From Muribaculaceae bacterium (GTDB lineage Bacteria > Bacteroidota > Bacteroidia > Bacteroidales > Muribaculaceae), in assembly GCA_017548365.1 (NCBI GenBank), contig JAFZAC010000010.1, forward strand, positions 62,001 through 126,000: a stretch of 64,000 nt of DNA, read 5' to 3'. Position 1 is the stretch's first letter, and each line of letters begins with the position of its first letter. Made by a program: the position numbers and the translations under genes. This document shows, piece by piece, positions 16,919 to 26,395 of this stretch. The notes below the pieces were generated by a model, which worked only from the letters and a program-made list of their open reading frames with translations, searched no databases and was not told where the DNA came from.

Positions 16919-18253
16919 TTATCTCTTCTTGAGAATCAGGTACTCAAAGGGTTTCATGGTCATACTCTTGCGGAGCTTGAGGCGACGTCCAGTGTACATG
17001 TTGGTCACCTTTGTGTTTTTCCAGCCTGCGGGAACAGTCTTTAGCGTTTGGGCGCTGTTTCGCACATTTACTAGTACGAGGAACTTTCCGCTCTTGTCGC
17101 TACGTTCAAAAGCGAGAATGTTATCATCTGGGAAATAGGCCACATCACCGCTGCGGAATGCCGAGTTTTTCTTGTAAATGGAAATCAGCTTCTTATGAGT
17201 CTTTAGAACGTCGGGGTTGGAGTTCCAATCAACAGGGACATAATTGAAAAAGTTGATTTTGTCGGGGTAAGCAACCTCCTGAGAACCATAGACTAGCATG
17301 CCACCATGCAGGAATGTTGTTGCAACAAATGCAGCAATTGCTCCATCAATGCATCCAAACTGTTGAACGGTAGAATATTTAGTGGCTTCATCGTGATTGG
17401 TTGTAAAGCGCAGTTTCACTTTGCCCTCGGGGATTTCGCCATATTCTTGTTTGTCAACATCAATAAAGTGGCTAGCCTTTTGGCCCTTGACAAAGACACG
17501 GTCGAGCGCACCCATGAAGTTCCATGCATAGTTCATGTCAAACCCTCCCTTTATAAGATTCTCGGGGTTAGCACCCTCGGCAAGCAAGAGAAGTTTGCGG
17601 TTTCCAGCAGCTTTGCGCAAACGTTTGAAAGCATCGTTCCAGAAGTCGTAAGGTACCTGGTCGGCAACGTCGCAACGAAGTCCATCGAGTCCTACCTCGT
17701 TGATCCAGAACATCATGGCATCAATCATGGCCTCGCGCATGTCATTGTTGTCGTAGTTGAGGTCGGCAACATCGGTCCAGTCGGTTCCAGGAGGATATAT
17801 AACGTTACCATCTTCATCCTGAGTGTACCAGTCTTTGTGATCCTTCATCCATACATTGTCCCATGCAGTATGGTTGGCAACCCAATCGACAATGAGTGCC
17901 ATACCATACTTGTGACATGAATCGGCGAGAGCCTTTACGTCATCAATGGTTCCAAACTCGGGGTTTACAGCCTTGTAGTCACTTATAGAATAAGGAGAGT
18001 TCTTGCTCTTGATCTTTCCAATGGGATAGATGGGCATTACCCACATTACGTTAGCTCCAAGATCGCTTATCTCATTAACGCGCTCTGCTACAGCCTTGAG
18101 CGAATTGTTAGGAGCAAAAACGCGAGGATTAACCTGATACATCACAACGTCTTTCACTGCAGGCAGTTTGAAGTCAATTTGCCTTGCGCTAATGGCGGGA
18201 GTTGTACTTGCTACGATTGCAGCTAAGCATGTTAGTAAGAATAATTTTTTCAT
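16919..18253 (-). CDS. GH13 alpha-amylase, secreted
   Basis: A 444-residue glycoside hydrolase family 13 enzyme acting on alpha-glucans, with a signal peptide (MKKLFLLTCLAAIVASTTPAISA). The four GH13 regions are visible: VDWVANHTA (region I), DGLRCDVAD with the nucleophile Asp (II), LLLAEG with the acid/base Glu (III) and FTTNHDEA (IV). The C-terminal domain of about 80 residues looks like the usual beta-sandwich. The first loop DVVMYQVNPRVFAPNNSLKAV is typical of Bacteroidota periplasmic amylases. It stands alone, without sus-type neighbours. Confidence 0.92.
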   Translation of the reverse strand: MKKLFLLTCLAAIVASTTPAISARQIDFKLPAVKDVVMYQVNPRVFAPNNSLKAVAERVNEISDLGANVMWVMPIYPIGKIKSKNSPYSISDYKAVNPEFGTIDDVKALADSCHKYGMALIVDWVANHTAWDNVWMKDHKDWYTQDEDGNVIYPPGTDWTDVADLNYDNNDMREAMIDAMMFWINEVGLDGLRCDVADQVPYDFWNDAFKRLRKAAGNRKLLLLAEGANPENLIKGGFDMNYAWNFMGALDRVFVKGQKASHFIDVDKQEYGEIPEGKVKLRFTTNHDEATKYSTVQQFGCIDGAIAAFVATTFLHGGMLVYGSQEVAYPDKINFFNYVPVDWNSNPDVLKTHKKLISIYKKNSAFRSGDVAYFPDDNILAFERSDKSGKFLVLVNVRNSAQTLKTVPAGWKNTKVTNMYTGRRLKLRKSMTMKPFEYLILKKR

Positions 18254-18362
18254 AATTTACTGTGTTTTTGATATGTTATTAAATGAGGAATTTTCAATTA
18301 TATGCAAAATTCGTCATTATTTTTGAGCTATGCAAGTTTTTGTGTTTGTTTGTATTCATTTA

Positions 18363-20282
18363 TCAGGCTGATTTATTGGGATTGAGGTAAGTGTCGTCAC
18401 TCAAGTGCTCTAGATAGCCTTCATCAACTAACATTGCTACCATTTCAATGATTTCGTCTTGAGGGAATGACAAGGTTTTAATGAAATCGCTCAAAGTCCT
18501 TGGCTTCAATTGGGCCATGTAGAGTATTCCATCTTGCACATCTTTGCTGGTGTGAGTAGTACGCTTGTGTTTCTCGATGCATGTGTCGCAATGACCACAA
18601 GGTTGAGGCGAGTTCTCTCCAAAATACTCAACCAGATATTGTTCGCGACAGATGTCTTCACGGAAACAATAATTCAAGACAGCATTGATGCGCTGTTCCA
18701 TGCGCTTGCGCAGGTCCTCATATATGGTTTTAGGTATAGCAATGTGTTGCGGCTCTTCGCGGGATGTGGTGTAGATAATGTACGGTGTTCTCTTACGAGG
18801 CACATAATGCAACAAGTGCATGCGGTTCAGCTCAAGAAGCGATTCATATATGGTTTCTTGGGGAAGATTGTATCGATAGGAAATCACATCTTCATTTATG
18901 AACACATAGTCGGCAAAGAGCCCCGTATAGGTTCTAAGGATAGCCTGCAGGACTTCATCGGCACGAGGTGTTGTGGTGGGGATATTATAAAGTTGATCCT
19001 TGTTGGCAAGAATCATAATGCGTGACTGTGACTCGATTTCTTCCACAAACTGGATATATCCTGCTTGTGTGAGAATTCTCAGAGCATTGTGGGTGGGAAG
19101 AACGGGAAGATTAAAAGTGCGGCAAAAAAGATTGAAGTTGAAATCCAACATCATGCCATAACCTTCGCCTATCGCGACCTCAAGAAAGTTTCCTGCTCTC
19201 TCATAAACTTTTCTGATGAATTCTTTTTCGGGAAAAGCTTCGCTTAGATGTCGACGAAGCACGACTTTATCGGTTTCTTTTGCCAGCATTACAGCATAGG
19301 AACGGTTTCCGTCTCGCCCTGCCCTACCAGCTTCTTGAAAATACTCTTCGAGTGAGTTGGGCATGTCGATGTGAACCACAATCCTTACATCGGGCTTGTC
19401 GATACCCATTCCAAATGCATTGGTGGCTACTATTACTCTTATCTCATCAGATTTCCACTTGTTCTGCTTGTCTTCTTTCTCCTCTATATTCAGTCCTGCA
19501 TGATAGTAGTCGGCACTAAGTCCATTGCGTTTCAATTCATCTGAAATCAGTTTTGTGCGCCTTCGGCTTCGCACATAAACAATGGCCGATCCGGGTACCG
19601 ATTTTAGGATGTGTACAAGCTCTCCCACTTTCTCTGTTGTGTGCCGAACAACGTAGGAAATATTATCTCTTACGAAGCTTGTTTTGAAAACGTTAGGTGT
19701 CTTAAATTGAAGTTTTTCTTGAATATCGGTAACAACTGCCGATGTCGCTGTAGCAGTTAGTGCGAGAACAGGCGCTTGGAGAAACACTTTGCGTAAAGCA
19801 GCAATTTTAAGAAATGATGGTCTGAAGTCATATCCCCATTGTGATATGCAATGAGCTTCATCCACAACAATCAAGCATACGTTAAGCTTTTTGATGCGGT
19901 CGATGAAATTGGTGCTTTCTAGTCTTTCGGGAGACACATAGAGGAACTTATAGTTGCCGTTCAAGCATTTTTCCATCACTTTTCGGTTCTCGGCAACAGA
20001 AAGCCCGGCGTGCAGATAAGTAGCCTTGATTCCACGAGAAACAAGGTTATCAACTTGATCTTTCATCAGGGAAATGATGGGCGTGACCACAATGGCGATT
20101 CCCTCCATTGCCAGTGTGGGGATTTGGAAGGTGATTGACTTTCCTCCGCCAGTGGGCATGAGACCAAGAGTATCGCGCCCTTCAAGAACCGACAAAATAA
20201 TGTCTTCCTGAAGCGCGCGAAACTGCTTATATCCCCAGTATTTTTGTAAAATGCGATGGATGTCGGTTTCAGTTGACATCAT
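18363..20282 (-). CDS. recQ: RecQ-family ATP-dependent DNA helicase
   Basis: A 639-residue superfamily 2 helicase for recombination and repair. Motifs: LMPTGGGKSITFQIP (Walker A), VVDEAHCISQWGYDFRPSF (DEAH), ALTATAT, ATNAFGMGIDKPDVR and EYFQEAGRAGRDG. The RQC zinc site is CFREDICREQYLVEYFGE followed by CGHCDTC. The C-terminus is shorter than in E. coli RecQ, with no clear HRDC domain, which is common for the second RecQ type in Bacteroidota. Its start overlaps the recJ stop by 14 nt, so translation is likely coupled. A second ATG at 20279 is equally possible. Confidence 0.95.
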   Translation of the reverse strand: MMSTETDIHRILQKYWGYKQFRALQEDIILSVLEGRDTLGLMPTGGGKSITFQIPTLAMEGIAIVVTPIISLMKDQVDNLVSRGIKATYLHAGLSVAENRKVMEKCLNGNYKFLYVSPERLESTNFIDRIKKLNVCLIVVDEAHCISQWGYDFRPSFLKIAALRKVFLQAPVLALTATATSAVVTDIQEKLQFKTPNVFKTSFVRDNISYVVRHTTEKVGELVHILKSVPGSAIVYVRSRRRTKLISDELKRNGLSADYYHAGLNIEEKEDKQNKWKSDEIRVIVATNAFGMGIDKPDVRIVVHIDMPNSLEEYFQEAGRAGRDGNRSYAVMLAKETDKVVLRRHLSEAFPEKEFIRKVYERAGNFLEVAIGEGYGMMLDFNFNLFCRTFNLPVLPTHNALRILTQAGYIQFVEEIESQSRIMILANKDQLYNIPTTTPRADEVLQAILRTYTGLFADYVFINEDVISYRYNLPQETIYESLLELNRMHLLHYVPRKRTPYIIYTTSREEPQHIAIPKTIYEDLRKRMEQRINAVLNYCFREDICREQYLVEYFGENSPQPCGHCDTCIEKHKRTTHTSKDVQDGILYMAQLKPRTLSDFIKTLSFPQDEIIEMVAMLVDEGYLEHLSDDTYLNPNKSA

Positions 20283-22008
20283 TGCTCATTCTTATTCCTT
20301 TGATAAGCAACTGAATAGAAACCGAATTCCGATGTTTGTTCTCTTCAACAGTGTATATGATGTCAAAAGGCTCGCCATTCTTGATGCGCTCAAAGTGCTC
20401 ACCCATGCCAAAGGCAATGCCATTCATCATTTTACCTGATTTGGGGTCAACAACATCAAGTTTTATGTGCTCAAATTTTTTGCCCACCAATTTGCTTGTG
20501 CCTGAATCATGGCATCCCTTTGTGATGAACACAGGTTTTTGATTCTCAGGCCCAAACGGGTTGAAAAGCTTCATATAGCGGACAAAGGAGTCATTTATCT
20601 CATCAAAGCTCAGCTCGCAGTCTATGTCTATTGACGGTGTGACTTGGTCTATCTCGATGTGTGACTCTACATATTCTTCCAAACGACGCTTGAACTCAGG
20701 AATGTTCTCTTCCTTTAATGTCAAGCCAACGGCGTTGGTGTGGCCTCCGAAGTTCTCGAGCAAGTCACGGTTTTTCTTGATTGCAGCGTAGATGTCAAAG
20801 CCTCTTACTGAGCGTGATGAACCTGTGGCAAGTCCGTCATTACTGTAAGTAAGTACCACCGAAGGACGGAAATACAATTCTGAAAGGCGTGATGCCACAA
20901 TGCCTATGATTCCCTTGTGCCAATCGCGATTGTAAAGGACAATGGGTTTCTTTGAGCCCATTTCCTCTTTATGGTTTTCGATAATAGCGTTGGCTTCCTC
21001 AGTAATGTTCCTGTCGAGCTCTTTGCGGCTTTGGTTGTAGCTGTCTATCTTCTTGATGATCTCGTAGGCGGCCGATGAGTTGCGGGTAATGAGCAGTTCT
21101 ACAGAATCTTGCCCCGACTGCATTCTGCCCGATGCGTTGATTAGTGGACCAATCTTGAAGATAATGTCGCTTATGGTTATCTCCTTCCTTTGTAGTCGGC
21201 ACAGCCTCAAGATACTGCGCAAGCCGGCGCATGGGTTGTTGTTGAGGCGTTTGATGCCATAGTGTGCAAGGATGCGGTTTTCTCCTGTGAGGGGGACCAA
21301 GTCGGCGGCGATACTAACTGCAAGCAAGTCAAGAGAATTCTCAAGGTCATACATGTTGTCCATGCCGTTGCTCTTTGCAAAGCCCTGCATGAACTTGTAG
21401 CCCACACCGCAGCCCGACAAGTCTTTGTAGGGATACTTGTCGTCGGTGAGCTTGGGATTCAGGATTGCCGCTGCATCGGGCAAGACATCATCAGGAACAT
21501 GATGATCGCAAATGATGAAATCAATACCCTTCGACTTGGCATAGGCAATCTCTTCAACTGCCTTGATGCCGCAATCGAGCACAATTATGAGTTTAACACC
21601 GATGCTCTCGGCATAGTCTATGCCTTGCATCGATATACCATAGCCCTCATCATCTCTCGTGGGGATATAGTACTCCACGTTAGAATAAAAGCGCTGTAAA
21701 TAGCGGTAAACAAGTGCAACCGCTGTTGTTCCGTCTACGTCATAATCGCCATAGACCATTACTTTTTCTTTTGCCCCCAAGGCCTGGTTCAGCCTCTCTA
21801 CAGCTTTTTTCATATCCCGCATCAAGAAGGGGTCGGGCAATTGGCTTAGCGAGGGATAGAAGAAGTCGCGTACCTCCTCGGGCGTCTTCACTCCACGCAA
21901 AACCAGAAGCCGAGCTATAGAAGGGCATTCTGGAAACTGTACAGCCAGACGCTCCTCTATCTTCTTTTCTTCGGATGTAAGGGGCAAATAAATCCATTTA
22001 CTTGTCAT
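20269..22008 (-). CDS. recJ: Single-stranded-DNA-specific exonuclease RecJ
   Basis: A 579-residue RecJ exonuclease, a 5'-3' single-strand nuclease in recombination and mismatch repair. The DHH-family metal motifs are visible: MVYGDYDVDGTTAVAL, VLDCGIKA, ICDHHVPDD and SIAADLVPL, then the DHHA1 region with HKGIIGIVASRL and the motif ENFGGHTNAVGLTL. The C-terminal OB-fold follows (ENQKPVFITKG). It precedes and overlaps recQ, forming a two-gene repair unit. Confidence 0.96.
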   Translation of the reverse strand: MTSKWIYLPLTSEEKKIEERLAVQFPECPSIARLLVLRGVKTPEEVRDFFYPSLSQLPDPFLMRDMKKAVERLNQALGAKEKVMVYGDYDVDGTTAVALVYRYLQRFYSNVEYYIPTRDDEGYGISMQGIDYAESIGVKLIIVLDCGIKAVEEIAYAKSKGIDFIICDHHVPDDVLPDAAAILNPKLTDDKYPYKDLSGCGVGYKFMQGFAKSNGMDNMYDLENSLDLLAVSIAADLVPLTGENRILAHYGIKRLNNNPCAGLRSILRLCRLQRKEITISDIIFKIGPLINASGRMQSGQDSVELLITRNSSAAYEIIKKIDSYNQSRKELDRNITEEANAIIENHKEEMGSKKPIVLYNRDWHKGIIGIVASRLSELYFRPSVVLTYSNDGLATGSSRSVRGFDIYAAIKKNRDLLENFGGHTNAVGLTLKEENIPEFKRRLEEYVESHIEIDQVTPSIDIDCELSFDEINDSFVRYMKLFNPFGPENQKPVFITKGCHDSGTSKLVGKKFEHIKLDVVDPKSGKMMNGIAFGMGEHFERIKNGEPFDIIYTVEENKHRNSVSIQLLIKGIRMSNDVN

Positions 22009-22469
22009 TTATGTTGTTCTTTAATTGGCTAGGTTGTAATCACTGGCTCTCTTGCCATGTGATGAGTGTATTGAAAAGGTTTCAAATACTAAGTGGTCAA
22101 ACTAAATCTGATGAGATGGATGTAAATAATTAACATGTCTTCACAATCATATGCAAAGACTCAAGCCTTATCATGAGAGTCAGATTCAAGAATTAACAAT
22201 CACTCTTGAAGCAATGACCTCAAATGGCTTCTAATCTCATTATCAACCAGTTTGCTGCATCTAGCATAACAAATGCAATTTTGATTATATGCTTCTGGCA
22301 GCCTATAGTTGACCAAACTTAATATTTTCTTTACAAAATTAATGAAAATAACAAGTAAAACAAAATATAATTATAGGAATTTCAGTTGAAGCTAAAACAA
22401 ATTATCAATAATTATATTTTGTTAACACATCAATGAGTGGAAATAGTATCAATTATTTCTTATCACAAT
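22009..22469. other. 461-bp intergenic region with imperfect inverted repeat
   Basis: AT-rich and without a supported gene. Imperfect inverted arms of about 21 bp lie near 22084-22104 and 22306-22327 (both contain TAAGT, GGTCAA and CTA), enclosing roughly 200 bp. A minus-strand open frame of 39 codons ends at 22200 but has no start codon or recognisable family. Confidence 0.4.
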
Positions 22470-24554
22470 TTACAATCCTAATAACTTATTGTATATAACC
22501 GATACGTCGGCGGCAGTGATTGTTCCATCGCAGTCGATATCGGCGCGCTGTATGTGCTGGTTAGAAATGCCGAGCAATATGTCATAAATACAAGTGATAT
22601 CGGCAGCACTGACATAACCATCGCCGTCAACGTCTCCGTCAAGCTTGGTAATCAGATATTCAATTCCTGCTTCAATGTCAAGTTTTCCGTAGCCCCACTT
22701 CTTTGCTGGACCATTTTCAACATAAGAATCGCTATAACATGTTGCTTCCATGATTTCCCGTAGGTTAGAAGGGGATAAATTGGGAACTATCTCCAACCAC
22801 AAAGCTATTGCCCCCGATACCACTGGTGCCGACATCGACGTGCCGCCTTCCAATCCGTAAGGATAGCTTGTGCCATCGATTGTAACTTGGTCAACAACAT
22901 TTGCGGGATTGTTAAATGCCTCTACATATCGGCTAGCGGATGATGCCATCATATACCCAGGTGCCACTAAATCGGGGCGTTGCTTGTTGCGAACATCGGG
23001 TCCATAACCAGAGAAAAAGGCAATGTCATAAGGATTGCAGTCGCCTATGGTTTTCGTGCTTCCATCCATCATGATGAACGAATTATTAGAGCAATATGCT
23101 CCTACGGAGATCACACTGTCGGCAGTTGCCAAATCGCTTACCGTGCAGCCGCTGCCTACTACGCCGCCTGTCCAGCCGTTGACCCCCGACTTGGAATAAA
23201 CCGGTTGTCCACCACACCACCCTATTAATGTTTCTCCTGCAGGAGCTTTGTTTACCAACCCTATGCGATAGCGGCTACGGTCGATGGTTGTATAATCAGT
23301 CTCAACCAATGAGTGAAATAGACCATTGTCTTCGAGTGTGCACACAAAATAGATTTCTCCAGTAAAGTACTGTGCAAATATCGAATCGGTCTCACTCGAT
23401 ACCACATACACGCTATCAAGTTCGGTGATGGTTGGAATATCGAGGTGATGAATCATTATCTTGTCCTTGATGTCCCAAATCTCAATGTCTACAGTGTGGC
23501 GTTGAGAAGACCGCGACCACATGCTCGAATAGCCACGCATAGGTTCACGGCTGTACCAGTTAGTCAAGAAGGTTGCCAACGAGTCATTCTCACTGAGTGT
23601 TTTACGGATGTTCATGGGCATGTTACCATCGTTGCCTGCCGATACCACGCAAATGCGTCCTGGTCCAGATACTTCATTAAAGAGTTGGCACAGCGTGGAA
23701 GTTCCGTCATGCGCACCTTCTTGGCTTCCTATGCTCATATTGATTACAGCCGGGAGTCCGACTTTGTCGGCATAGTCAAATATATATCTAATAGAGTTTG
23801 CTACATTTACGTCGGTAAGTGAACTTTCGGTCATTCCGCATGCCACAATTTGAGCGCCTGTTGCCACACCGTAATATCCGTTGGCAAGATAGCCTCCAGC
23901 TGCTGTTCCAGTTGTGTGAGTGCCATGATACATGGTCGGGTCGTCGGTTGTGAGCATTCTTATCTGCTCGGGCGTTGTGTATTCGCTGCCTGGGAGTTCC
24001 ATGCCATTGACAACTGGCGCTGTACCAGTGCTGTCGCAAGGCATATATACTCTAACGATGCGACTGTTGCCATCATTGTCAATGAAATTGATGTGATTGA
24101 AGTCAATTCCTACGTCAATCATGCCCACCACTACCCCGTTTCCAGTGTTTATAGGATGAGGATTACTGCCTTGTCCATAGGTCCTGGAAGGGAAATGTGA
24201 TAGTTCTCGAGCCTTGTCATTGCACAAAGTAAGATGTCGTGCCATTTCTATACGTTTCACGCCATTTATTTGCGCAATGTGGCCCACCATGCTCAAGGGT
24301 ATCGTTATTGTTGCTGTATTTCCAAAGCATGAATTGACCTTTGCGCCCATATCGTTTAAACGCGTCAATGTTATAATATTATCAACGGTTATGAACGCTT
24401 GCAGTATTATTTCTTGCTGTGCTGAATTCATAGCCTTGCTTGCTGTGGCACGTTGTTTGGCTAGCTCTATCGACGTACGAGCCGGGAAAATGCCTGCCAG
24501 CATCATAACTGAGGTAAATAATGCTATTGATATGGATATTATCAGTCTTTTCAT
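22470..24554 (-). CDS. Subtilase (peptidase S8) with C-terminal dockerin
   Basis: A 694-residue secreted serine protease. The signal peptide is MKRLIISISIALFTSVMMLAG. Residues 30-120 look like an inhibitor-type propeptide. The catalytic triad is in VVGMIDVGIDFNH (Asp), YHGTHTTGTAAG (His) and EGGTSMSAPVVSGAIAL (Ser); a long insert between His and Ser resembles a PA-like domain. The C-terminus carries two dockerin type I repeats (GDVDGDGYVSAADITCIYDILL and DIDCDGTITAADVSVIYNKLL), very similar to those of the CotH-type protein at 7114-8901. The dockerin-like end may anchor or sort the protein at the cell surface; no cohesin is seen in the window. Confidence 0.93.
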   Translation of the reverse strand: MKRLIISISIALFTSVMMLAGIFPARTSIELAKQRATASKAMNSAQQEIILQAFITVDNIITLTRLNDMGAKVNSCFGNTATITIPLSMVGHIAQINGVKRIEMARHLTLCNDKARELSHFPSRTYGQGSNPHPINTGNGVVVGMIDVGIDFNHINFIDNDGNSRIVRVYMPCDSTGTAPVVNGMELPGSEYTTPEQIRMLTTDDPTMYHGTHTTGTAAGGYLANGYYGVATGAQIVACGMTESSLTDVNVANSIRYIFDYADKVGLPAVINMSIGSQEGAHDGTSTLCQLFNEVSGPGRICVVSAGNDGNMPMNIRKTLSENDSLATFLTNWYSREPMRGYSSMWSRSSQRHTVDIEIWDIKDKIMIHHLDIPTITELDSVYVVSSETDSIFAQYFTGEIYFVCTLEDNGLFHSLVETDYTTIDRSRYRIGLVNKAPAGETLIGWCGGQPVYSKSGVNGWTGGVVGSGCTVSDLATADSVISVGAYCSNNSFIMMDGSTKTIGDCNPYDIAFFSGYGPDVRNKQRPDLVAPGYMMASSASRYVEAFNNPANVVDQVTIDGTSYPYGLEGGTSMSAPVVSGAIALWLEIVPNLSPSNLREIMEATCYSDSYVENGPAKKWGYGKLDIEAGIEYLITKLDGDVDGDGYVSAADITCIYDILLGISNQHIQRADIDCDGTITAADVSVIYNKLLGL

Positions 24555-24573
24555 GATATATTGTTTTTATTTG

Positions 24574-24605
24574 CAAAAATAGTCAATTCATGGCAAAACA
24601 ACAAG
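24574..24605 (-). promoter_or_regulatory. Promoter of the subtilase gene
   Basis: On the minus strand CTTG at 24602-24605, a 20-nt spacer, and TATTTTTG at 24574-24581, 19 nt before the start. The -33 box abuts the terminator of the upstream TPR gene. Confidence 0.45.
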
Positions 24606-24647
24606 AATCTCGGTAAGTTCTTACAAAGAATACTTACCGAGATTCTT
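24603..24647 (-). terminator. Terminator of the TPR-protein gene
   Basis: A 15-bp perfect stem (AAGAATCTCGGTAAG at 24603-24617 with its complement ending at 24647) and an inner TTCTT/AAGAA stem. It is placed 19 nt after the stop codon of the TPR gene. Confidence 0.75.
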
Positions 24648-24665
24648 ATTTAAAGTATTTTATTC

Positions 24666-26285
24666 TTAGAGTCCTTCCACAACTTTGCGGAGATTTTCAT
24701 TATTAGGATCGTATTTCAAGAACTTACTGAAATAGTCCTTTGCTTTAACGTTGTCCCCAATAGTCATGTAGTAGTAGCCTAAATAGGCGTATGCACTTTT
24801 ATAATAAGCTACAGCATTTGGATCTGATGGATTCTTGTCAACTGCCGAAATAAGTCTCATATAAGAATTTGCGGCATTGCCTGTTTTATCGTCAGTATCC
24901 TCAAGTACGTCAATTTGTGAAGCCATATACAAGTATGCCAACTCATCGGGTTCCTTTTGGATAAGCTCATTGACTGCATTACGCGCTCTTGTTATAGCGT
25001 CTTGCTTAGTAGTAGCGTCTGATGTGTTAGAAGCAACGCGTCTGTAAGAGTTTGCCAGATTGTAAAGATCGGCTGTTGTGTAATTACCGCCATCAACAAT
25101 GCTTTGGCACAACTTTGCAGCATTTACATAATCCTTATTTTCATTATAGATGTTGAACATTTGCTTACGAATACTAGTCTCATTGGGGAACAGTTCCATT
25201 GCTTTCTCAAATGCTTGAATTGCTTCGGCGCTGCGATTAGTCTCATTCAGCGCATTTGCATAATAAGAGAAATCACGTACTGTATATTCCATTCCACCAG
25301 TATCGCTCATACCAAAGAACTCAGCTCCAGTATTGGCTGCGGCTTCCCAATCATTCTTGTCACATTGATTGTAAAGCTTGAAGCGATAACCAAAGAACTT
25401 CATTGCAGGATAAGCGGGATTGGCAATAATATCGTCGCAAACCTCGATTGATTTGTCAAAGTCCTTATTGAGCCACAACAATTGAACATAACGAGCCTCA
25501 TCCTTGGGGAAGTGGTTGGGGTTGTTATAGTAAATGCCATAGTACTTAAGAGCATTCTCAGCGTCGTTGTTCTCAAAGTACTTCTCAGCAAGCTCACGTT
25601 GAACAAGTGCATTGTTGGGAACTCTCTTCAGCAAATCTTCAAGGCTGTTCAAAGCACGTTGAGGATTGAGGAAGAAGTCAACGTTTGTATATTTCACATG
25701 GCTCTCTATATTGGTTGGATCGCGTTGTGAAGCCAAATCATACTGACCAGCTGCAGCTCCCCATTCTTTTTGAACTCCAAGCATATCACCCTGGAAGATG
25801 TAGTAGTCTGGATCTTCTTGATTCCACTTAAATGCATCCTTTGTGAGTTTGTCAATTTGCTTTGCATACTTATTAGCATCTGCCTTAAAATAGGCTTTTG
25901 CCATTGCAACAGCAACCTTTGGGTTCTTCTTCGTGCATTTCTCAGCTTGCTTGTAGTAGGTCTCAGCACCTTTAACATTGCCGTTTTCCAGTTCTACAGC
26001 AGCTTGGCCAATGTAATTGAATGGATATTTGGCATCGGCCTGCACGCCCTTTTCGTAGTAAGATTTAGCAAGAGCGTTCTCACCTTGGTCAAGTGCGACT
26101 TGTCCCAGGTAGTAGTAAGCCTCGGCTTTGTTGCTGGCAGTGCTCAGATTTCTTTCGAGCAACTCCTTGGCATCATCGAGCTTTCCAATCTTGTAGAAGT
26201 CGATACCATCTTTGTAGCCTTGTGCATTTGTCACAAGAGCTGCGCATGCTAAAAGCATTGTCGTGAAAAAGAATTTAGTTTTCAT
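24666..26285 (-). CDS. Periplasmic TPR-repeat protein
   Basis: A 539-residue secreted protein with signal peptide MKTKFFFTTMLLACAALVTNA and tetratricopeptide repeats over nearly its whole length (for example EAYYYLGQVALDQGENALAKSYYEKGVQ, and near the end YAYLGYYYMTIGDNVKAKDYFSKFLKYDP). TPR proteins are scaffolds for protein complexes. It follows the PstS-like gene and the ton cluster on the same strand. From general knowledge, TPR genes next to ton genes recur in Bacteroidota; a role as an envelope scaffold for that system is inference. Confidence 0.88.
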   Translation of the reverse strand: MKTKFFFTTMLLACAALVTNAQGYKDGIDFYKIGKLDDAKELLERNLSTASNKAEAYYYLGQVALDQGENALAKSYYEKGVQADAKYPFNYIGQAAVELENGNVKGAETYYKQAEKCTKKNPKVAVAMAKAYFKADANKYAKQIDKLTKDAFKWNQEDPDYYIFQGDMLGVQKEWGAAAGQYDLASQRDPTNIESHVKYTNVDFFLNPQRALNSLEDLLKRVPNNALVQRELAEKYFENNDAENALKYYGIYYNNPNHFPKDEARYVQLLWLNKDFDKSIEVCDDIIANPAYPAMKFFGYRFKLYNQCDKNDWEAAANTGAEFFGMSDTGGMEYTVRDFSYYANALNETNRSAEAIQAFEKAMELFPNETSIRKQMFNIYNENKDYVNAAKLCQSIVDGGNYTTADLYNLANSYRRVASNTSDATTKQDAITRARNAVNELIQKEPDELAYLYMASQIDVLEDTDDKTGNAANSYMRLISAVDKNPSDPNAVAYYKSAYAYLGYYYMTIGDNVKAKDYFSKFLKYDPNNENLRKVVEGL

Positions 26286-26395
26286 TTTTGTAAGTATTTA
26301 AATAGTTATTGTTTTTTGTCAGTCTTTAAATATGTCAGTTTCAAAAACTGTGCCAAACTTTCATACATGTAATCTAATATAGTTATTTCAGTATA

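Noticed and set aside
22200..22319. Minus-strand open frame of 39 codons with balanced composition
   Set aside because: No start codon, no family recognised and no second fragment nearby, so a decayed gene cannot be shown.
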